DNA of 64,000 nt, from NCBI GenBank assembly GCA_019022495.1, contig JAFEKR010000001.1:6386001-6450000 (forward strand), read 5' to 3'. This DNA is from Epichloe hybrida (taxonomy: Eukaryota > Ascomycota > Sordariomycetes > Hypocreales > Clavicipitaceae). Numbering within the stretch: position 1 is the first letter of the stretch; each line of letters opens with the position of its first letter. The notes under the pieces were generated by a model. It was given only the letters and a program-made list of their open reading frames with translations, had not been told where the DNA came from and did not search any database. A program made the position numbers and the translations under genes. This document shows positions 1-10,100 of the stretch, piece by piece.

Positions 1-297
1 TTGTCCGCTTCCAACATCCAGATTGTTGCCACTGTTGCCACTGGTCGTGCCAGGTGCATTGTGAGAAACCCCATTGTAGACGTCAACGCCACGTGGTGAG
101 AGCCAGTAGAACAAAAGGCAGACGGTGAACGCGATGGCGGCCGTCTTGACCCAACGTGTCTTTTGCGACTGCGACATCCACTGTTCCTTCATTTTCGAAA
201 ATGCACCCCGAGGGGGGTTGTCTCCGTATCGATCGGGTTTCTCGTGGGGGTCGTAGACTACTTGTTTGGTCGGCAGCGAGACCGACTGTTTTCGCAT
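1..297 (-). CDS. GDA1: Guanosine-diphosphatase (GDA1-like), N-terminal part
   Basis: The frame is open from the ATG at 297 to the window edge (99 codons), so only the N-terminus is present. It reads as a type II Golgi membrane protein: about 55 mostly basic or polar residues, then one hydrophobic segment at about residues 55-70 (AIAFTVCLLFYWL), then a Gly/Ser/Asn-rich stalk. Fungal GDA1 proteins, as I remember them, begin with a similar MR-SVSLP stretch and carry an SPRGVDVY motif just after the membrane span; SPRGVDVY is visible here. The family hydrolyses GDP to GMP in the Golgi lumen, which supports GDP-mannose import for glycosylation. The apyrase catalytic domain would lie outside the window, so the call rests on the N-terminal tail only. 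Another Golgi type II enzyme is possible. Confidence 0.55.
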   Translation of the reverse strand, partial: MRKQSVSLPTKQVVYDPHEKPDRYGDNPPRGAFSKMKEQWMSQSQKTRWVKTAAIAFTVCLLFYWLSPRGVDVYNGVSHNAPGTTSGNSGNNLDVGSGQ

Positions 298-835
298 GCT
301 AGATGGCGCAACGAAAGGGGAGCCAGGTGGGAAAGATAGGTAAAGAAGGAGATGAAACGAGCGATGCCTATGGAAGCCCCATGTGAGTTGTTGCGCCTTT
401 CCTTTTCAAAGAAAACCCGATGAAGTGAAGGGATCTGAAAGAGGGGGGAAGAAGAAAAGGATTGAAAGGGCCGGGATGATAATAGGAGACGATTTTGCAG
501 ACAGATGCGGGATGGCAATGGGCAAGGTGGCCAAGGTGGCGGCGCTGCACCACTTGTGGACGAATCAGCGTGGCAGGAGCCACGGGATGATTGCACGAAA
601 AAAGTGGCGCAGCCGACTACTGGTTGCATACTGGCTGGGGGGGATGCCGAAGCTGAGCGATTGCCCTGAAACCTGAGATTTGCTGTAACGCTGTAAACCC
701 CCTACTCGGCCCCCTAATCATCACCCCCCCCCCCCAAACGGCCAATCCGAGGAGCAGCGAGGCTACTTACAAAAAAATGAATCTAATTTTCATGACATTT
801 TCTTCCTCACTGCTGCCCTCATAGTGCTACAGACT
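298..835. other. Intergenic, upstream of the GDA1-like gene
   Basis: No supported gene. Frames on both strands here are short and of low complexity. It lies upstream of the minus-strand GDA1-like start and downstream of the doubtful small gene, so it should hold the GDA1 promoter. A run of 12 C lies at 724-735. Confidence 0.5.
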
Positions 836-1145
836 CTACAACCTGCCATCGCCCTCTCCCAGCTCCTCCTCATCCCCGACAAAGACATCCTTCACAGTCA
901 CAGTGCCAGCCTTGGATGTGCACCTTGACACCAGGATTGAGGAGATAACCAAGGGCATCCAGGAAGCCTCCATGAACCTCATCCGCCGTGCTCACAAAGT
1001 TCCTGTAGGCCGCCTTGGAGGAAAACACAAATTTGACTGGGGCTGCGATTGCCCCGAGAATCTTATCGTTGGTCGAGTAGCCGTGAATGTGTGGAGGATG
1101 GAAAGGATCACGGCGTGCCAAAGCCAAATTGTGTCGCATTCCCAT
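836..1145 (-). CDS. Doubtful small hypothetical protein, two exons
   Basis: I do not recognise this protein. A minus-strand frame starting at 1145 encodes about 50 residues including HPPHIHGYSTNDKILG and PVKFVFSSKAAYRNF. If an intron is removed at 911-995 (GTGAGC donor, AAG acceptor, no clear branch site), it continues in phase into an acidic tail, VKDVFVGDEEELGEG, and stops at 836. The model is exons 996-1145 and 836-910, 74 residues. The composition looks more protein-like than the other frames here. The start may instead be a splice acceptor (ATAG just before the ATG), with further exons upstream between 1,150 and 1,480, so this may be only the 3' end of a longer gene. Confidence 0.3.
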
Positions 1146-1634
1146 CTATTTCAACAGTGACTCTTCTCTGACATTGCACAGCCCCAGGTGAATGATGCTC
1201 GCCAAAGTGGTCGTCTTGAGTGTTCGCCAGAGTCAGCACGACGCAAAAATTCCTCGATGATGAGATCATCCTGTGATGAGCTGTGCGAAGGGCAGCTGTG
1301 TTGCAGCAGCAGTAGACGATGCGAATGTGGAGGGGTGGAGGGTTGGTTTCCATCACCAGACAACAGCAACAGCGCCAACAAGACGTCAACGGGCCCAGAA
1401 GCTTCGCTTCGCTGACGCTTACGCTCACGTAGTCCAGGGTTGCCTTGCCTGCACCACGAGCCTCCATCATAACTCGCCACCGGCCATTTCCTTAACAATG
1501 AGCCAGCTTTTCTGACAACTGCAGATAAATTTTGAACCTCCATCTTTTTCTTGTCGTCTCTTTTCGGGAGCAGCGAGTCAGTTGCAAATTCCAGAGTGCA
1601 CAACCCAAAGCATACCGACCCAAACGCAATCATC
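1146..1634. promoter_or_regulatory. Probable shared upstream region
   Basis: About 490 bases between the minus-strand small gene and the plus-strand PPPDE-thioredoxin-PUL gene. Minus-strand frames of 120-160 codons cross it, but they are serine/cysteine-rich and not convincing. It may contain missing upstream exons of the small gene as well as the promoter of the 1635 gene. Confidence 0.35.
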
Positions 1635-3436
1635 ATGGATGTACACTTGCTGGTCTACGACCTGTCTCGTGGACTCGCTCGGCAATTGTCCACGGGCCTA
1701 TTGGGCTTCCACCTAGATGCCATCTATCACACCTCAATCCAATTGAACGGACGAGAATACGTCTACGACGGAGGCATCATCGCCATCGCTCCGGGGTCGT
1801 CGCACCTCGGCCAGCCCATGGAGAAGCTGCATCTCGGAACGACCAACTTGCCCATGGACATCATCGAGGAATACCTTGACTCTCTTCGACCAATCTTCAC
1901 CCTCGAGGTAAGCGGGCGCCTCATCTCGGTCCGCTGGTCACCAACTCATCATGAGGGCTAATTACCGAACAACAGGCCTACGATCTCTTCCGCCACAATT
2001 GTAACAACTTTAGTGATTCCTTTGCAAAGTTCCTCGTTGGCAAGGGAATACCAAGCCACATCGTCAGCATGCCTCAAGCAGTGTTGGATTCGCCCATGGG
2101 ACGCATGCTGCTGCCTCAGCTCACCCAAGGAGTCAACGCAGGCCGGTCCAACGGATCGATTCTCGGCCTGGAGCAGAGCGCGCAAACGCCAACCAAAGGA
2201 GCCAGGATGCAGGGCGTCGTGACGGTCTCGACATCAGATGAGCTTTTAAAGATACTGGAAAGTGCCAAGAATTCAGGTGCCGTCATTTTCTTCACGTCGG
2301 CGACCTGTCCGCCCTGCAAGCTCATGTACCCAATCTACGACCAGCTTGCCGAGGAATATGGCACAAAAGTCACGTTCATCAAGATTGATACTTCCCAGCC
2401 TTCCACGAAAGAAATCTCACAGAGCTTCTCCATTCGAGCGACACCGACCTTTGTCACCCTGCTGCGAGGCAAAGAGGAGAACAGATGGAGCGGAGCAGAT
2501 CCAGCTGCTTTGCGAGGAAACGTGCTGCTTCTCGCGCAAATGGGTCACCCAAGTCACCCGCACGACAACTTACGATTACCCAGCTTCAAAGATGCCAATG
2601 CCAAACCCGTCATCTATCACAAGCTCCCCCCGTTGGCAAAGCTCGACGTCAAGATGGGCAGCGAAGTCGCCAGCAGCCTTCCAATTAATATGCTCAAAGA
2701 GTTCCTCGTGGCTAGGGCGAACGTCGGCGCACAAGATGCCGTTCTCCCCCATCTCGGAGAACTCTCCAGCTATGTGCAAGAATCAGTCGCAACGTTGGCC
2801 ACTGACGTCTCGTTTGCCGTGGTGGACCTGCTCCGATGTGCTCTGGCCGACCCGCGGGTGAGTGCCTACTACGCAGAGGAGCCACATCACACGACAATCA
2901 GCACGATTCTAGAATTTGTCAATGCACAAGAGGCATGCCCGTATGCCCTGCGCCTGGTGACAGTACAGATGGCATGCAACATGTTTTCATCACCGTTGTT
3001 CGAGCATCAAGTCTTGTCCCATACGACCCTGCGGACAGCGTTGGTTCGACTGGTATCAACGAGCTTCCTAGATGATGCCCACAACAACGTGCGAGTGGCC
3101 TCGTCGTCGCTTCTGTTCAACATGGCCCTGGCCAATCGTCGAGCGAGGATGGACGATGCCAAGTCGAGCCTCCCCGAAGAAGACGAAGCAGAACTAGCAG
3201 CAGCCCTTATAGAGGCCATCAGCCAAGAGGACAAGTCGATAGAAGCCCTGCAGGGCATGCTCTCCGCTCTGGGCCACCTAGTGTTTGGAACGAGTCTGGA
3301 CGGAGAGCTAGCAGATCTCTTGAGAGTGCTTGATGCGCAGGGCACAGTCGCTGGTAAGAAGAAACAGTTTCCAAACGAGGGACTTGTAGCAGAAGTGGCA
3401 CACGAATTGTTGGATAAAGGATTACGGAAGCCATGA
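1635..3436 (+). CDS. PPPDE (DeSI-like) peptidase-thioredoxin-PUL domain protein
   Basis: Two exons, 1635-1907 and 1976-3436, with a phase-0 GTAAGC...ACAG intron, give 577 residues. Residues 1-145 form a PPPDE cysteine-peptidase domain. The expected catalytic pair is visible: His32 in YHTSI and Cys100 in RHNCNNF. The intron must be removed to reach Cys100, which supports the splice. Residues about 168-275 are a thioredoxin fold with a CPPC active site (Cys202, Cys205). Residues about 300-570 look like a PUL domain, the helical repeat that binds Cdc48/p97 in PLAP/Ufd3. This architecture is known in fungi. PPPDE/DeSI enzymes remove SUMO or ubiquitin-like modifiers, so a role in Cdc48-linked deconjugation is likely but inferred. 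It converges on the small gene ending at 4087. Confidence 0.85.
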
Positions 3437-4086
3437 GCGAGACGATGCGATACAATTTTTGACGCGCGCTTTTTGCCGTCATGTCACCCTTTTTGGTTTT
3501 TTTCTTTCTCCATAAATCGACAAAGAGTCCGCAGCGAGATCATATTCACCCTCCCTGAAAAAAGTCCTGCTTACTCATGCACCTCGAACAGGATTAGCGC
3601 CCACGTATCCACTTCCTGGCCCTTTATTAACGCACCACGCCGCCCAAATTCCTTTTCCTTTCCTCTTTTTTTCTTCTTCATCAAAAAGCCAACTGAGCTG
3701 CCACGACCTTCACCCTTTGTTTTTGCCCACGGTGTCGCGTTGCCTTTCCCAATCTGGGGAATCGCTCAGAAGAGGAAAACCCTTGGATATAGGAAATTTT
3801 CCGCCAGATTGTCTTCGGACGATGTCTGTAGGCGGAACAATGCCAAGAAGGGGGGACATGTCATTGCTGAATGATGTTGAGCTGTAGAAGTGACGTGTGT
3901 GACTATGATTGAGACTCGCAGCCAGGCTGAGCATTGGTTGCCGCGAGCCAGGCGCACCATGGCCGTGCCCGTGTTGGCAAAAGACGTGAATTCAATGGTA
4001 TCTATTTCATCGTCCATGCATACTGCTTGATATGCAAGATAATAAGTAGAAGTGCATGCTACCCAGACAAGCCGGCCCATTTCGCA
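3437..4086. other. Convergent intergenic region
   Basis: Lies between the 3' ends of the PPPDE-thioredoxin-PUL gene and the small minus-strand gene. Pyrimidine-rich with several T-runs near 3480-3700, as in fungal 3' UTRs. I see no supported gene. Confidence 0.5.
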
Positions 4087-4486
4087 TCACTCTCGATCAA
4101 CAGAAGACAAGTCTCCCTCGATCCCGCGCGGCATACTTTTGTGCTGATCCCGCACAAACGTTTCAATGCTGGGATCATGATCTGGCCGCTCCGGTGGACC
4201 AGGCGGGTGCGCCTCTTGCTTGCGATGCTCCCTGGGGCCAAGCACCTTGGATGCGGCAGGAATAAATTCGGTGACTGGCAAGATCAGTTGATGCCGACGA
4301 GAGGAACGCCATCCCCTGCATGACAGGGCCAGTAGGAACGCGACGGGGTGGCATACTCTTTTCCACAATGGGATTCGGTTTCGAAGACTGTTCTCGTTCT
4401 CGCTGCTCTATGGCTGCCTTGTCCAGTTGATCTTTGAAGGTGTTCTGGGCAGGAGCAGCATCATGGGCGGTCTCTCCGGTAGTCAT
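4087..4486 (-). CDS. Small conserved fungal protein of unknown function
   Basis: Exon 1 is 4357-4486 and exon 2 is 4087-4274. The intron 4275-4356 has a GTATGC donor, CTGAT branch and CCAG acceptor, and joining restores one 105-residue frame. The product is hydrophilic and charged, with no membrane segment or signal peptide. Visible segments are NTFKDQLDKAA near the N-terminus, ITEFIPAASKVLG in the middle across the splice, and PERPDHDPSIETFVRDQH near the C-terminus. I recall similar short proteins in many ascomycetes without an assigned function. The continuous similarity pattern across the splice makes the two-exon model solid even though the role is unknown. Confidence 0.7.
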
Positions 4487-5017
4487 GTTTTTTTTTTTTC
4501 TTTTTTGCAGTTTGGCGACAGAATGTGGTGTGATGCTTAGTAGGAAACTTGACGATGGTTTCTACTCCGTATGTTCAAGTTGAGGTAGTTGTCAGAGGAA
4601 GAAAAAAAAAAAGCCCAGCAGATCTTAGTCTCGAGATAATTGGGCCAACCAAGGTGGCAGGCAGTGTCTCGATCTCTACGGCGCAGGAGCTGTTGACGCT
4701 GGAAATGACGTCAAACCCATTCATGCAGTTGACGTTCCGACGCAGCTCAAACTTGTTATTCTTCAGGCGCGGCGGGTTCTCGACAGCGCCAAACGCACAG
4801 CGCTCCAGTATAACTCCAGCGTCCCCAACCCCGGGAGCCTCGCGATAAGATAAGCCGCCCAAGTTCCGTCAACGTTGAAACCAATTCCGTTGGTGAGCAC
4901 TCAGGTTCCCTTTTTTTGTATTTTTTTTATTGTCCACGCCAGAAGAAGGGGGCTAGAAACAAGATTCGTCCCATTTGTTTCGAGCGAGCGCTTTGCGTCC
5001 CGTCCACACCGAGAGAG
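4487..5017. promoter_or_regulatory. Divergent intergenic region
   Basis: Separates the small minus-strand gene (start 4486) from the CobW-type gene (start 5018), so it should carry promoters for both. T-runs at 4489-4508 and 4911-4930 and an A-run at 4600-4611 are visible; no specific operator is identified. Confidence 0.45.
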
Positions 5018-6157
5018 ATGGCTCCGACCCCCATCACCATCATCACCGGCTTCTTGGGTTCGGGGAAAACCACTCTCATTCTCAACCTCATCCCGCAACT
5101 GCGCCGGAAGAACCCGCGATATAAACTCGCGCTGCTGAAGAATGAGTTCGGTGACTTGGCCGTCGATTCGCAGCTCGCGTCCTCGTCGGCCATTTCCGGC
5201 GTGCAGGAGATGCTGAACGGGTGCATCTGCTGCAACCTCGTCGGACAGCTGGGACCTGCTCTCGAGGAGCTGCTCGGGAGGACGGCCGCGCCCGACCGCA
5301 TCGTCATTGAGACGAGCGGCTCCGCGTTTCCCGCGACGCTGGCGCTCGAGGTGAACCGCTTGGCGCGCGACACGGGCCGCTACTTGCTCGACGGCGTCGT
5401 CAGCGTCGTGGACGTGGAGAACTGGCGGGGGTACGAGGACACGAGCTACACGGCCAGGATCCAGGCGCGGTACACGGACCTGGTTGTCTTCAACAAGTGG
5501 GAGGGCGCCGGAGAGGATCGGTATGAGGAGTGTGTGGACAGGGTTGGTGATTTGGATGTCGACGTGGCCAAGGTCAGGAGCGCAAAGGGCTGGGTCGACG
5601 TGGACCTGGTGTTTGGTGTGGATGGCGGGCTGGCGAGGCAGTTGACAGATGCGCATGTCGCTGATGATGATGATGGTCAACATGGTTCAGGCGGCGGCAA
5701 CGGACACGGACACAACGGACACGACGGACGCGACCACCAGAGCGAGGTCGAGGTGCTCTCCATCGAGCTGAAAGCCGGCATCCCCGCCACGTCGGCTGCT
5801 GTTTCCACCGACAAACTCATCATGTTTCTTCGGGCCGCGCCCAAAGATGAAGTTTACCGCATCAAGGCCGTTGCTACGCTGTCCTCTACTCCCAAGAACT
5901 CGGATGTGGACGTCCCTCAGCCCGAGGACAACCCCGGTGGTCGGTACATCCTGAACTGGGCCTTTGGCCGATGGACCTTTACCCCTGTGGCTGCAGAGCA
6001 GCAGGAGCATGAGTCAAGCAATGGCGCGATTCTGCGAATGACGATGATATTGGGGCGTCATGAGAGTAACAAGTGGAAGAAGAAGTTGGAAGCAGGCGGT
6101 TATATCGAGTTGGACGGCGGAAGCAAGGGCGAATTGAGCGTCAAGAAGATCCTTTAA
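5018..6157 (+). CDS. CobW/COG0523-family GTP-binding metallochaperone
   Basis: Single-exon gene, 379 residues. The ATG at 5018 starts directly at the G-domain; an upstream in-frame Met at 4916 would add a Phe/Tyr-rich leader that looks like 5' UTR. Motifs: Walker A GFLGSGKT (residues 11-18), the CxCC metal motif GCICC (Cys69, Cys71, Cys72), ETSGSA near residue 98, and the guanine-specificity motif NKWE (159-162). A linker rich in Asp, Gly and His (about 215-240) precedes the C-terminal CobW_C domain (about 245-375). The family (yeast counterpart ZNG1/YNR029c) uses GTP hydrolysis to deliver metal, often zinc, to client proteins. The His-rich linker is a plausible extra metal-binding site. Which client it serves cannot be seen. 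Confidence 0.88.
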   Translation: MAPTPITIITGFLGSGKTTLILNLIPQLRRKNPRYKLALLKNEFGDLAVDSQLASSSAISGVQEMLNGCICCNLVGQLGPALEELLGRTAAPDRIVIETSGSAFPATLALEVNRLARDTGRYLLDGVVSVVDVENWRGYEDTSYTARIQARYTDLVVFNKWEGAGEDRYEECVDRVGDLDVDVAKVRSAKGWVDVDLVFGVDGGLARQLTDAHVADDDDGQHGSGGGNGHGHNGHDGRDHQSEVEVLSIELKAGIPATSAAVSTDKLIMFLRAAPKDEVYRIKAVATLSSTPKNSDVDVPQPEDNPGGRYILNWAFGRWTFTPVAAEQQEHESSNGAILRMTMILGRHESNKWKKKLEAGGYIELDGGSKGELSVKKIL

Positions 6158-6219
6158 ACAAACGAAACAAGACGTGGCATAGAACTAGTTACAATGCATG
6201 ATAGAGATCCCAAACAAGA

Positions 6220-6828
6220 TCAAATCCATTCTTGCTTCTCAGGGTCATGATGAGAACCCTTCTCGTTAGTCCTCCGCTTACGTGAAACGACTTCAAGTTT
6301 GCCGTAATGCACCTTGATGATGGTCGAGCGAGAGGGGGTTGATATTGGGGCAAGCTTGTCACCATCCGGCCTTCCTTTTTTCCGTCTAGCTAGATTCTCC
6401 GCCTGCTTTTTACGCTCTCGCTGTACCTCCCACCCGTATACGAAAGTGTGGTAGCGACACAAGCCGGTCGCTTCGAGTCGTTGGGCCCAACACCATTCAC
6501 ATTCTGCGGCCTTTTTCCTAGCATCTGGATCCTGAGAATTTGCAGAATTCTTTCGGGTAAGACTTGCATCAGAGTCTTTCATACACTCTGCGGAGTGTTC
6601 GGGGTCGTGCCCGCTAGAGCTTCTGCCATCGTTTTCCTCGTCTGAAGAGTAAACACTTGATGTAAGCGAACTCGGTCTCTCTTGGCCGTACACTCCCATT
6701 GTTCTGACAACGTCCTGACCAAGACTGTGTGGGCTAGTTGGCTCATACATTATATGTAAGATTGCCTCTTCGATTGGACAGACGGGGGGACGAGGTGGTG
6801 GCGAACCGAACCGTCTTATCGGCAACAT
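6220..6828 (-). CDS. Hypothetical protein with a CxxC...CxxH motif
   Basis: I do not recognise this 202-residue single-exon product. It has a Pro-rich start, a Ser/Asp/Glu-rich middle (about 50-105) and a basic C-terminal third with RRKKGRPDG and RKRRTNEK, which could be nuclear localisation signals. The striking feature is Cys110-x2-Cys113-x10-Cys124-x2-His127 in a Trp/Tyr-rich setting (CEWCWAQRL, CRYHTFVYGWE), which could hold one metal ion. Its 3' end lies only 62 bases from the CobW stop (convergent). A nucleic-acid or protein-binding role is possible but unproven. Confidence 0.6.
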   Translation of the reverse strand: MLPIRRFGSPPPRPPVCPIEEAILHIMYEPTSPHSLGQDVVRTMGVYGQERPSSLTSSVYSSDEENDGRSSSGHDPEHSAECMKDSDASLTRKNSANSQDPDARKKAAECEWCWAQRLEATGLCRYHTFVYGWEVQRERKKQAENLARRKKGRPDGDKLAPISTPSRSTIIKVHYGKLEVVSRKRRTNEKGSHHDPEKQEWI

Positions 6829-7178
6829 GATTGGGGTAATGAAATGAAAATGGCCAAATTCTTGTCGCTCTTCCTAGGCTTCATGGTTTTCCGACACATG
6901 ATGACGGAGTGCTATGACACAAAACGTCGGTGACCTTTTTTAAATAACAGTTCAGAAGGCAAAGGTCATGAGCAGTGTTCAGTATGCGTGAATTGGCAAA
7001 CATGAATACAAAGGCCGCACAAAGATGATCATGTGTTGCGCTCGCTCGAAGAGGATGGGAACAAAGAGTAGTGAATCCGACATCATACGCTTTGCATTGC
7101 ACATTCGTGATGGCGCTCAAATGACAAAAGAAGATTGAATAAAAATTACAGAACAGGCGCATCGGGAACACGCAACGC
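6829..7178. other. Spacer between two minus-strand genes
   Basis: Contains the upstream region of the CxxC protein and the 3' end of the cotransporter gene. A 96-codon minus frame (6881-7171) has low coding quality and I leave it out. Confidence 0.45.
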
Positions 7179-10100
7179 TCAAAGACTGACAGTGACCGTC
7201 ATGTTGTTGCTCAGCACCATCAGGGTGGGTGGTAATCCACTGCACAGCAACTCCACATCAGCAAGATACTGAATAGTAGAGATTTCATCCAGGCTGGTTC
7301 CTTCGGATGGAGTGGGCAGTGTTGTCAGTAGAACGGCTGTGTCCTTGGAGTACTTCTGCATCAACTCATTCAAGATCAGATGTTGTGCTCGACTTGGCAG
7401 GTCATTGAACGACAGGGCCACGGTGTGTCCCGAATAAGCTGACCCAGACTCTGTGTCCGTGTCGTCCTTGAAATGATGATGATGATGCTTGGAGGAGTCA
7501 ATGTATTTCGGAATCATCTGGCTGACTCCTTCTTGGCCTTGCGTCGAGAACTGCGAATTTTGCCGAGAATTATGGCGAGAGTGCGAACAAGACCGGCTCG
7601 CAGGCTGTTTCGCAAAAGTGATGGTCCTTGAGCCTTCTTTGCCGCTAACCTTTGTCTCTGGGAGAGGACGACTGGAGAATCTAGCTACAGATGACTGTCG
7701 GGAAAACGCTGGTCGATCTACTCTTGGAGTGGGAGAACTGGGGGCAGATGGCGCGAAGCCTATCTTGGAGGCTTCGTCATCGGTAGTGATTTTGGTTTCC
7801 GGGACTGGTCGGCTGGAAAATCGAGCTGCGGAGGATTGTCTGGAAAAGTTGGGTCGGGAAGGCGTGGTGATGCCGTCTCGAGGTGTAGGTCTGCCTCCTT
7901 TGGAGGGGCTCATCGACCGTGCTCGTCTGGAGCTATCCGAGAGAAATTCTGCAACTTGGAGCGGTTCGAGTGTTGGAAAGGACTCGGTATTTTCCCTCGG
8001 TTCTTCCGCCACTTGACTCGGCAGGCTGGCTCCCATCTCAGCAATTTCTGGTATACGCACAGTGAATGGTGATTCTTCTGACCTGGACGTGAAGAATGTC
8101 CGCGACGTTGACATGGTGCCGTATGAGGGAACAGCCGCAGTGTTATTGTCCGTGACCTTGGCATGCCTTCCGCGCCCAGGTCTTGCGGATGAAGCTCCTC
8201 CTGCTTTGTTATTGCTTGATCCGGCTATGCTACCAACTTGTTCCGATGCATGGTGTGACAACGGGCGCTGTGATGGATTCTTGGGGTCGTGGGCAGATGG
8301 GAAATGGTCCATCGTGTCAGCTTGATAGCTTTCATCCTCGGAAGGCCCGTCTAGATCACTGTCAAGATCAGTATCAGATCCCAGCTCTTGCAAAACTCCA
8401 TCATTGATATGCGTTGTATGGATTCCCATACTGACGCCCAGTTTTGAAAGCGCGGCAATGTCGGGTTTTCTCGGCATTCCCGCCACTTCTGCCACACTAT
8501 GTCGGCGGCGGTCTTGAGTAACATGCTCGTGTGGATTATAACCACCACCGACGCCGCCAGAAGAGTCCAAGATGTGGGCCAGGTGCGTAAGCTCTTGACT
8601 AGATGAGAGGTCTTGCTCTTGTCTGCGGAGCATTTGCAAATCTTCCCACCACTCTTCGTCCTTGAGAGCTTCCGCAACAATGATTTCAGTGTCAAGATCA
8701 TTGCTCCTGCCATTAACGATGAGCTCGTATGTATTGAGATCACCAGCAGCTAAATAAAGGACGAGTACATGAGCGTCGATACGAAGTTTCTCCAGAAGTA
8801 CTCTAACACGGGCGCTTTCTTCTTCCACCTCGTGCTCATATTCGACAAAGACAATGACGCGGATGGCGAACACATTTCTCCAGGCACGTACACTGTGCAA
8901 AATATGCCCCAGTTGGAGAATGAGTGTATCTTCGGACGTTAGCCACTACGAAGGGGAGAAAGATGGGAATAGGGTGCAGAAGAGAACTACTTACAGGTGT
9001 CGAAGTTTGTCGTCAACACATTCTGACCATCTGCAGAGACTTCCGCAGACATTTGAATAGGCCACAGATCTACATATGTCTTGGTATTGGCTTCGTCGTG
9101 CCGCGGCGTTTCAAGTTTGTCGAACCCAAGTGCTACAGCAACATTGAGTCTGTACCTCAAGGCTAGGTCTTCCAAGATGACCATGTATTCGGTGGGCGAT
9201 ATCATGCCTTCTTTCCGGATGGCGTCAGTCGGAAGTGCTCCTTCGAGAAGTCTGGCAGAAGTGTCTCCGCGCCGCCGCTTGGAGGGGGCTCTGTCTGCCT
9301 GCTGGGGTCGACGGCGCATTTTGGCAGCGGGCGATGCCGGAACCTCGGGAATCAGTACAGACGGTTTGGATTTGCGGAGGTCGTCCATGTTGTAGAAGCC
9401 CATGATTGCAATATTCGGACGCATGCCACCAAGCCCGGCGGACAACACCAGGTTGCGCACACCCCATGTGATTGATGGCGACATGGTCAATTGGACAAAG
9501 GCCTTGATTCTTGAGAATTCCGAGATGTATCTTGTCCAAGCCTGCTGCTGAAGGCGCGCCTCGTGGACACCCGTGTTAAAGTCGTCCGTAACGATGACAT
9601 GACCCAAGATATACAAGGATCCCTTCTTCATAGAGTTGCAAAACTGAATGAGCCTCGTCTGGCGTCGCGGATCGTTGATGAGAAGTATAATGTGAGGTCG
9701 CCAGAACTTGATGTGCTCTGGCTTCAGCCGCAGTAAGTATTTGCGAACTTGGTGATAGATCAGATTCTGGGAGACATCACCCCACCGTTTCGGGGGGCAC
9801 AAATAATGGATAAAAAGGAAGATGAGGATGAGGACACAAATTGCAATCACGGCATACGTCTCGTCGATGAAGAACATGGCCGCGGCGGACAGTAAGCTGC
9901 CGATGCATGCCGTCTGCCAAGTGAAGAACGTGAAGCTTGGCCGGAAGTTGGGCGCCGAGCCGATTTTAAGCAAAAAGCAGGCCAGATTCATGACAAAGAA
10001 CGTCATCTAACACGATCAGTATTGCGTGATCATGAAGATGATTATTATGCATGTGCACAAATACATACCTGATATCCCATGGAGATGAAAGTTGCAATTT

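Noticed and set aside
1151..1636. 161-codon minus frame upstream of the PPPDE gene
   Set aside because: Low-complexity Leu/Ser/His runs and full overlap with the expected promoter; kept only as possible exon space for the small gene.
4901..5683. 260-codon minus-strand frame over the CobW gene
   Set aside because: Antisense to a well-supported GTPase; rich in Arg/Val/Asp repeats without domains.
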